Shown: piece by piece, positions 58,750 through 64,000 of the stretch
How the letters are laid out: the number at the start of each line of letters is the position of its first letter
Numbering within the stretch: the stretch's first letter is position 1
DNA from: Thiocapsa rosea
GTDB lineage: Bacteria; Pseudomonadota; Gammaproteobacteria; Chromatiales; Chromatiaceae
Assembly (NCBI RefSeq): GCF_003634315.1
Contig: NZ_RBXL01000001.1
Span: 3,328,501 to 3,392,500 of the forward strand
DNA: 64,000 nucleotides
Direction: 5' to 3'
The notes under the pieces: generated by a model
Databases searched by the model: none
The model's input: only the letters and a program-made list of their open reading frames with translations
What the model was told of the DNA's origin: nothing
Program-made: the position numbers and the translations under genes

Positions 58750-59820
58750 ATGCCCCGCCGCCCGTCTCCGAAACGCCCTTCACCGCGCCAATCTCCACGG
58801 TTCTCGGGTCTCGTCCGTCTCGTTCCGGTCCTTCATGGCAGTCTGACCGGACTGCGCAACCTCGGTATCGGGTTGGCCCTCATCGGCTCGGTCTCGTTCC
58901 TGCCCGAGTCGCTGGTCCAGAACTGGCCCGAGCATGGCCAGCGTGCGATCCAGATCACGCGCGATATCCGAACCCTGCTCTTGGATGTCGTGCGTGATAC
59001 GGCCGCCGGCGTTGGCTCTTGGCTGGCCGACCTGGACGGGGTGGACATCCCGGAGCTTGTTCGCGTCGTGGCCGAGCAAGTGCCGGGATGGTTGCCTCGG
59101 GATCTCTGGCCGTTCGAGCTGCCCGGTGCATCGAATACCGATCAGACGGGAATTGCGCTGAACTTCAGTGCGGCGAGAACAGCGCTCTACGACACCATCT
59201 ACAGCGGCCATCGGGTCACCTTCTACTGCGGCTGCCGATACGACCGCAATGGTCGAACCGATCTCGAGGGATGCGGGCTCGGCACGTTGAAGGGCAGCAT
59301 CCGCGCGCAACGGGTCGAGGCCGAGCACGTCTTCCCGGCATCTCAGTTCGGCAATTTCCGACGGTGTTGGCGGGAGCCTGCTGCCTTTGCCAAGTGCCGG
59401 AACGACGGCGGGAACACCCTGTCAGGGCGCGCCTGCTGCGAGCGTGTCGACCCGACGTTCGTCACGGCCCACAACGATCTGCACAACCTCGTCCCGGCGG
59501 TCGGCGCGATCAACGCGGCGCGCTCCAATTTCAACTGGAGCGAGCTGCGCTCCGGGCAGCGTCTGGGCGACTGTGCGATCGGCTTCGATCCGGTCCTGCG
59601 CCGGGTTCAACCCCCCGACGCGGTGCGTGGCGAGATTGCCCGGACGATGTTCTACATGCGCGATACCTATGGCTTTCGCCTGAGTCGGCAGGACGAAAAG
59701 CTCTATGCGGTCTGGAACAACGCCGATCCGCCCGATGCGTGGGAGATCGAGCGCAACCGGCGGATCAGGCGTGTTCAGGGCAAGGGAAACCGGTATGTGG
59801 AGGACTATCGGACGTTGTGA
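58750..59820 (+). CDS. Endonuclease I-family protein with N-terminal extension
   Basis: 356 aa. The C-terminal about 200 residues match Endonuclease I: DTIYSGHRVTFYCGCRYD (about 152), VEAEHVFPASQFG (about 189, catalytic His), TAHNDLHNLVPAVGAINAAR (about 239) and NFNWSE. It is preceded by a basic N-terminus, a hydrophobic segment (about 38-56) and a spacer, whereas typical EndoI has only a cleavable signal. Likely a periplasmic, perhaps membrane-anchored, DNase. Cysteines suggest disulfides. Confidence 0.88.
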   Translation: MPRRPSPKRPSPRQSPRFSGLVRLVPVLHGSLTGLRNLGIGLALIGSVSFLPESLVQNWPEHGQRAIQITRDIRTLLLDVVRDTAAGVGSWLADLDGVDIPELVRVVAEQVPGWLPRDLWPFELPGASNTDQTGIALNFSAARTALYDTIYSGHRVTFYCGCRYDRNGRTDLEGCGLGTLKGSIRAQRVEAEHVFPASQFGNFRRCWREPAAFAKCRNDGGNTLSGRACCERVDPTFVTAHNDLHNLVPAVGAINAARSNFNWSELRSGQRLGDCAIGFDPVLRRVQPPDAVRGEIARTMFYMRDTYGFRLSRQDEKLYAVWNNADPPDAWEIERNRRIRRVQGKGNRYVEDYRTL

Positions 59821-59878
59821 CGGGTGTGATGAATCGTCTGGTTCGAGCACTCTGTCACCGATGAACGGAAGGGTGCTC

Positions 59879-60886
59879 TCAACCCACCCCCGACGCATGC
59901 CCGGTGGGCATCTCGTTCAGCGCATTGCGGTACGGCTCGGCAAACAACGCCGGCTGTCCGCCGGTGTGCCAGAACAGGATGCGTGCATCGCTCGGGAAGT
60001 AGCCTCGGCTGATCAGATCCAGCAGACCGCCGGCGGCACGCCCGGTGTAGACCGGATCCAGCAGGATGCCCTCGGTCCGGGCGAAGAGCCGGATCGCCTC
60101 GCGCTCGAGGTCGGTCATCACGCCGTAGCCGGGTCCGCAGTAGCGGTCGTCGACGTGCACGTCCGCGGCCTCGAAGGCGATGCGTGCGCCCAGCGCCGCG
60201 CTTGCATCGCTCGCCAGGGCGGCGACCTGTGACGTCAGCGCGGATGCCGGCTCGTCGATGCTGATCCCGAGCAGTGTCCCGCGGTAGCCGAAGACGCGCT
60301 GCCCCAGCACCAGTCCGGCCTGGGTGCCGCCGCTGGAGGTGGCGAAGACCATCCAGTCGACCTCGACCCCCTGCGCGAGGACCTCCTGCATCGCAAAGGC
60401 ATAGCCCAGCGCTCCGGTCGGGCTGCTGCCGCCGTATGGAACCATGTAAGGGGCTTGGCCCTGAGCAGCGGCCGTCTCGACGGTCTCGGCGAGGAGACGA
60501 TCGCGGTCGCGGCGTTCGGGTGTCGCGACGATTCGCGCACCCAGCAGGTGATCGAGAAGCAGATTCCCGGTTGCTTCGGCGGGACGCTCGCCGGTCAACA
60601 CCAGGATGCAGTCCATCCCGCAGCGGGCCGCCACCGCGGCGGTCTGGCGACAGTGGTTGGATTGCCAGGCGCCGGTCGTGACGAGGGTCCGGGCACCCTG
60701 CGCCTGCGCTTCGGCCACCAGGAACTCCAGCTTGCGGGTCTTGTTGCCGCCGAGCGCGAGGCCGGTCTGGTCGTCTCGCTTGATGAAGAGCCGAGGACCG
60801 CCGAGCAGGTCCGACAGCCGCGGCAGCGGCTCGATGGGCGTGGGCAGGTGGGCCAGGCTCAGGCGGGGGATGGTTGGGGCTGTCAT
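59879..60886 (-). CDS. D-cysteine desulfhydrase / ACC deaminase-family PLP enzyme
   Basis: 335 aa. LFIKRDDQTGLALGGNKTRK (about 33-52) holds the PLP lysine. LVTTGAWQSNHCRQTAAVAA (about 68-87), VPYGGSSPTGALGY (about 148) and ATSSGGTQAGLVLG (about 184-197, phosphate-binding glycines) follow. It degrades D-cysteine to pyruvate, sulfide and ammonia, or acts on a related amino acid. Unlike its neighbours it is a metabolic gene, so it may be cargo or host DNA. Confidence 0.88.
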   Translation of the reverse strand: MTAPTIPRLSLAHLPTPIEPLPRLSDLLGGPRLFIKRDDQTGLALGGNKTRKLEFLVAEAQAQGARTLVTTGAWQSNHCRQTAAVAARCGMDCILVLTGERPAEATGNLLLDHLLGARIVATPERRDRDRLLAETVETAAAQGQAPYMVPYGGSSPTGALGYAFAMQEVLAQGVEVDWMVFATSSGGTQAGLVLGQRVFGYRGTLLGISIDEPASALTSQVAALASDASAALGARIAFEAADVHVDDRYCGPGYGVMTDLEREAIRLFARTEGILLDPVYTGRAAGGLLDLISRGYFPSDARILFWHTGGQPALFAEPYRNALNEMPTGHASGVG

Positions 60887-61190
60887 CGGGGGATTCTCCG
60901 CAGATCGGGATCGCTATCCGATCCATGATGCAATGGATCGCGAGCGAAGCTCCAGGGGCCGCATCGGTTCTGGCGTTTCTTGTCCCGTTGCATCGGCGTG
61001 CCCATTCCGTGCGGCCGCTCACCCCCTGTCGGGGACCGGTCCGGCCTGCGAGGTACCCATGTCGTCCGTTCGGGGTTCGCCGCGTCCCTTTCGCTCCTGC
61101 GTGCGCTCCCTACCTCCTTGGTCCGACGAGAAGAAGGGCTGCGCCGGCCGAGGAGCCGGACGTGCCGACTGCGCCCGCCGGCGGATCACA
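60887..61190. other. Intergenic stretch
   Basis: About 300 bases between two minus-strand genes; should carry the promoter of the PLP-enzyme gene. No gene or clear repeat seen. Confidence 0.4.
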
Positions 61191-61865
61191 TCAAACGTCA
61201 CCCCCGCTGCGCCGATAACTCGGCCAGGTAAAGGACACCAGGGCGGAGTCGCCTTCGCAGAGCCGGTCCATGATCCGCTCGCCGAGGTAGCGCTCCATCT
61301 CCTCGTCGGTCAGATTGCCGATCAGGATCGTGGCACGCAGGTTCGCATAACGCGTGTCGAGCACGTCGAACAGCATCGCGCGGCGTTTGTCGTCGCTGCC
61401 GATCGTCAGTCCGACCTCGTCGAGCACCAGCAGGTCGGGGTCGGTCAGCATGGCCAGCGCTTCGCTCTCCGAGCACGCCGCCCGCGTCGCATAGGTGTCG
61501 CGCACCGTGCGCAGCGCGGCCGGGACGGACATGAACAGCCCCGTGTGGCCGGCCCGGATCACATTCGCGAGGATGGCGCAGGCGAGATGGGTCTTGCCGG
61601 TGCCGGGACCGCCGAGCAGGAGCAGGCTGTCGCCGTGACGGGCGCCGCCCGCAAAGCGCGCCGCGTAGCTGCGACAGACCCTCAAGGCCTGCTGTTGCTC
61701 CGGCGTCGTGGCCCGATAGCTCTCGAAGGTTTTCGCGCGAAAGCGCGGGGGGATTCCGCAGCGTCCGACGGCCGATTCGAGCCGCCGCTGCGCCTCGTCC
61801 CGGCGTGCGGCCAGGAGTTGTCGGATCTCGCGGCGTCCGTGCTCCGCCAGCTCCTCAAGCGACAT
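61191..61865 (-). CDS. DnaC/IstB-like AAA+ helicase loader
   Basis: 224 aa from the ATG at 61865 (MSLEELAEHGRREI), which overlaps the upstream gene by 11 bases; a longer form from 61949 is possible. The N-terminus has CGIPPRFRAKTFESYRATTP (about 37-56), like DnaC. Walker A LLLLGGPGTGKTHLACAILA (about 80-99), Walker B PDLLVLDEVGLTIGSDDKR (about 139), sensor TILIGNLTDEEME. Loads the replicative helicase; pairs with the DnaT-like gene in front of it. Confidence 0.88.
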   Translation of the reverse strand: MSLEELAEHGRREIRQLLAARRDEAQRRLESAVGRCGIPPRFRAKTFESYRATTPEQQQALRVCRSYAARFAGGARHGDSLLLLGGPGTGKTHLACAILANVIRAGHTGLFMSVPAALRTVRDTYATRAACSESEALAMLTDPDLLVLDEVGLTIGSDDKRRAMLFDVLDTRYANLRATILIGNLTDEEMERYLGERIMDRLCEGDSALVSFTWPSYRRSGGDV

Positions 61866-62592
61866 CAGCCGGCAGCAGCCAGGGGATGCGATCGAGCGGT
61901 GTCGCGCCGCGGGCGTAGTCTTTGTCGGCGAGTCGTCCGGTCGGCTCATGCGGTGGCCTCTGCGTCGTGCGGGCCTGCAGGGTCTGCAGGCGCTGGATAA
62001 AGGTGGCGTCCCAACTCGTGCGGTGCGACCCGGTGTCGGACCAATAGGCGACGAACTCCTCGACCTGGTCCTGGACCCAGTCGCGTGCGATACCCTGCTT
62101 GGCGGCCCAACTCAGGACCCGCGCACCGGGACCCCAGTCGGGCGGAATCGGGCGCGCCGGATCGGGTCTGCGTTTCGGGGTCTGTTGCCCCCGGTGCAGG
62201 GGCGTGACGCCCCCGCTTCGGGGATTCGGCCCCGTCGGGTCGAGCGGATCCAAGACGATCGCAGGTCCGTCGTCGAGGGGCATGGGTTCACTCCCCCACG
62301 CCGTCTCCCCATCGCGGGTCGGCACCTGCGCGGGGGATGTGCCGACCGCAAGGCTATAGAGTGTGCGCTGCGGCCGGCTGCGCGCGCGGTGGATCAGACC
62401 GCGCGCCTCGAGTGCCGCCAGACAACGCGTGACGGTGCGCCGATCGACCTCGGCACGCGCGGCCAGGCGCGACAACGACGGCCAGCAGCCACCCGCCTCG
62501 TCGGCATGCTCGGCCAACGCCAGCAGGACCAAGCGCTGTGCCGGCGTTAGTCCACGGCAGTCCCAAGCCCAATCGCGTGCCGCTCGGCTCAT
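61855..62592 (-). CDS. HTH plus DnaT-like replication protein
   Basis: 245 aa. N-terminal winged helix (WDCRGLTPAQRLVLLALAEH, then RLAARAEVDRRTVTRCLAAL; about 10-64). A linker contains a short repeat-like SGGVTPLHRGQQTPKRRP (about 125-142). The C-terminal part SWAAKQGIARDWVQDQVEEF, then TSWDATFIQRLQTL (about 160-208) resembles the DnaT single-strand/DnaC-interaction domain. Overlaps both neighbours. A decayed copy of the C-terminal half lies at 53270-53545. Confidence 0.82.
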   Translation of the reverse strand: MSRAARDWAWDCRGLTPAQRLVLLALAEHADEAGGCWPSLSRLAARAEVDRRTVTRCLAALEARGLIHRARSRPQRTLYSLAVGTSPAQVPTRDGETAWGSEPMPLDDGPAIVLDPLDPTGPNPRSGGVTPLHRGQQTPKRRPDPARPIPPDWGPGARVLSWAAKQGIARDWVQDQVEEFVAYWSDTGSHRTSWDATFIQRLQTLQARTTQRPPHEPTGRLADKDYARGATPLDRIPWLLPADVA

Positions 62593-62813
62593 GTCGGGCG
62601 CCCCTGCTCGGGGCGGCGTTGCAGCAGATCCACCACATCGACATCCAGAGCGCGGGCGATGCGGCGCAGGCTGGCGAGGGTCGGGTTGGCGTCGCCGGTC
62701 TCGATGCGGCAGATCCAGGCTTGCGAGGCCCCGGCGCGCTTGGCCACCTCGGCTTGGGTCCGACCGGATCGCCTGCGCAGGTGACGGAGGTTTCCTCCGA
62801 TGGTGCTCTTCAT
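62589..62813 (-). CDS. XRE-family transcriptional regulator
   Basis: 74 aa from the ATG at 62813 (MKSTIGGNLRHLRRRSGRTQ). Helix-turn-helix AEVAKRAGASQAWICRIETG (about 21-40), then ANPTLASLRRIARALDVDVV. Small single-domain regulator, first of the three-gene replication cassette (overlap ATGA with the next gene). Likely controls that operon. Confidence 0.88.
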   Translation of the reverse strand: MKSTIGGNLRHLRRRSGRTQAEVAKRAGASQAWICRIETGDANPTLASLRRIARALDVDVVDLLQRRPEQGRPT

Positions 62814-63329
62814 TCCGGGCTCCGAATCGCTGTCTGTGATATCCGTGCCGGCAGGCCGGGCAGATCGTGACGCTGCCGCCGCCGACATGGAACGCGCTAG
62901 AAATCGCCCCGCCGGCAGTGTGGCCGAAGCCTAAGCCGGTGCGGAAAGCGTCCTCGAACGCTGAACAGATGATAGGCCGATTGCGTGCGCGGCGAAGCAG
63001 CTCAAGATGACGCTTTTCGACGCCTTTCGCGTGTTTTGGGGTCTTTATCGGCTATCGGGAGCGACGTGGACCAGCGAGCCCGGCCGGGGCGGCCCGGCAC
63101 CCGAACAGTAGGAGACGAACAGGGGAGGATGACGGCTGGCCCGGGCTTGTGGCACTTTCCGCCGGTCCATGCGGTGGATGGACGGACGGCCCGATCGCCC
63201 GCGCAATCGCTGGAAGGTGTGCTCTGCCGATGGCGCGCGAGGCTCTGCGGTACCGTCGCGACCGGGCCGCATCGGCAATCGTCGCCCGACAGAGAAGCGG
63301 CCGCTCGCTTATGAGCAGCCGTCGTCGGA
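62814..63329. other. Gene-free stretch between regulator and membrane protein
   Basis: About 500 bases with short frames only and none credible. Should contain the promoter of the XRE-dnaT-dnaC operon; no clear boxes seen. Confidence 0.4.
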
Positions 63330-63731
63330 TCAGGATGATTCGAGCATCGTCGCGATCGTAAAACTGATCAGACTCAAGACCAGCATGACAAACCCGATGG
63401 TCAAAATGATGTTGTCGGGCATGTCCGACAGGAACTCCACCAGGTACAGCGGGGCGATGGCGGCGAACATCAGCAGAGTGCCGAGCACCCGCAGCAGGCT
63501 ACGTTGCTGTCGGTGGCAGCGCTGAACCGCCGACGGTGCAGCCGCCATCGCGGGAAAATCGATCCGATGATCCGGATGCGCGGGTTCGAACGCATTGTCG
63601 TTCTTCAGATTGATGCCGCCGAAATCGATGCTCACCGCCGGCATCGCCACCTCCGACGGCCTCGGCTTGGGCACGCTGTCGCCCATAATCCCGCGAATTG
63701 TCGAACGGATTTCATCACTCTTGTCGACCAT
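63330..63731 (-). CDS. Two-TM hypothetical membrane protein
   Basis: 133 aa from the ATG at 63731 with GGAGG at about 9 bases (MVDKSDEIRSTIRGIMGD). A soluble N-terminal half, then two transmembrane helices (LLRVLGTLLMFAAIAPLYLV about 79-98, IILTIGFVMLVLSLISFTIA about 108-127). No family recognised. Confidence 0.65.
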   Translation of the reverse strand: MVDKSDEIRSTIRGIMGDSVPKPRPSEVAMPAVSIDFGGINLKNDNAFEPAHPDHRIDFPAMAAAPSAVQRCHRQQRSLLRVLGTLLMFAAIAPLYLVEFLSDMPDNIILTIGFVMLVLSLISFTIATMLESS

Positions 63732-63883
63732 CGAAAAAACCTCCGCTGTCCCGTGATCCGAAATATGCACTTGATATCAAACACATCGGATCGTCGCCCA
63801 CGGCATCGACCGAGTCAACGCAAAAAAGCGTCGTGCAACCGTCACTCCGGGGCGGATTCGCTGAACCGTGCACTCGGTCACGT

Positions 63884-64000
63884 TCAGCTCGCCAGCCTGA
63901 CGAGCTCCAACACCGGCGCCTTGCGGACATCCTCGCTGCTGCGATAGAGGCTGTAGAGCGCCGCGACCAGCTTGGCCTTCTTCGTCGGCGTCAACGTGGC
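63884..64000 (-). CDS. C-terminal end of a gene cut by the window edge
   Basis: The open frame from the window edge to TGA at 63884 reads ATLTPTKKAKLVAALYSLYR, then SSEDVRKAPVLELVRLAS. Basic, helical. Too short to assign. Its direction matches the neighbouring membrane protein gene. Confidence 0.5.
   Translation of the reverse strand, partial: ATLTPTKKAKLVAALYSLYRSSEDVRKAPVLELVRLAS

Noticed and set aside
63840-64000. att site or tRNA near the right edge
   Set aside because: No tRNA cloverleaf or direct repeat matching another part of the window was seen; element ends may lie outside.

Overview
This window looks like a high-GC gammaproteobacterial chromosome. A purple sulfur bacterium of the Chromatiaceae is my best guess, from codon use, the exopolysaccharide gene set and the F-type conjugation genes. 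That is an inference; no rRNA or phylogenetic marker is present. Two blocks dominate: a surface-polysaccharide locus (about 1-23 kb) and an integrative-conjugative-element-like region (about 23-64 kb). I saw no integrase, att site, rRNA, tRNA or CRISPR array.

Polysaccharide locus (plus strand). Three GT4 glycosyltransferases, a methyltransferase, a GNAT protein, four deacetylase-fold proteins (two of them long membrane-anchored paralogues), a DUF218 protein, a LegC-type aminotransferase, a LegB-type and a WbpM-type 4,6-dehydratase, a PglC/WcaJ-type initiating sugar transferase and a Wza-type outer-membrane exporter. Together they could make a di-amino-deoxysugar nucleotide, prime a lipid carrier, extend and modify the glycan and export it. 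The locus is peppered with palindromic REP-like repeats, and a REP-associated tyrosine transposase (RAYT) sits among them beside a 58-bp perfect palindrome. One repeat cluster lies in frame inside the aminotransferase gene, and in three genes a repeat supplies the stop codon. The locus ends in a heparinase II/III remnant.

Accessory and ICE region (mostly minus strand). First come RloA/RloB (AbiL-like) defence genes, with rloB broken by a 13-bp tandem duplication. Then a recombination/DNA-processing module is transcribed from 36 to 26.5 kb: Bet/RecT, YqaJ/lambda-Exo nuclease, CobS-like AAA+ ATPase, WGR protein, DUF3150 protein, CobT-like VWA protein, an N6-methylase-like protein, RadC and a Toprim primase, closed by an intrinsic terminator. 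All genes of this module except one translationally coupled gene are preceded by the same type of structured 5' leader (eight copies), probably the radC RNA motif. The leaders seem able to sequester the Shine-Dalgarno by alternative pairing. Three proteins of the module share a C-terminal GF(Y/F)F tail. Gene content and order resemble the SXT/R391-IncC backbone.

Next come an AcaB/PFL_4669-like protein, three toxin-antitoxin pairs (HigBA, PIN/Phd, GNAT/DUF1778), a frameshifted phosphodiester glycosidase, and an F-type T4SS operon read from 53 to 41.7 kb: dsbC, traV split over two lipoproteins, pilin, an unknown exported protein, a 53-aa protein, traC, trbI, traF/trhF, a trbC-traW fusion, traU and traN. 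TraL/E/K/B, TraG/H/D/I are not in the window.

The right part holds a 22-bp tandem-repeat array beside a decayed copy of a replication gene, umuDC under a clear LexA box, a nucleoside deoxyribosyltransferase, a HTH-less LexA-like protein, a broken SRAP/HMCES gene, a NERD nuclease, endonuclease I, a D-cysteine desulfhydrase-like enzyme, and a small XRE / DnaT-like / DnaC-like replication cassette.
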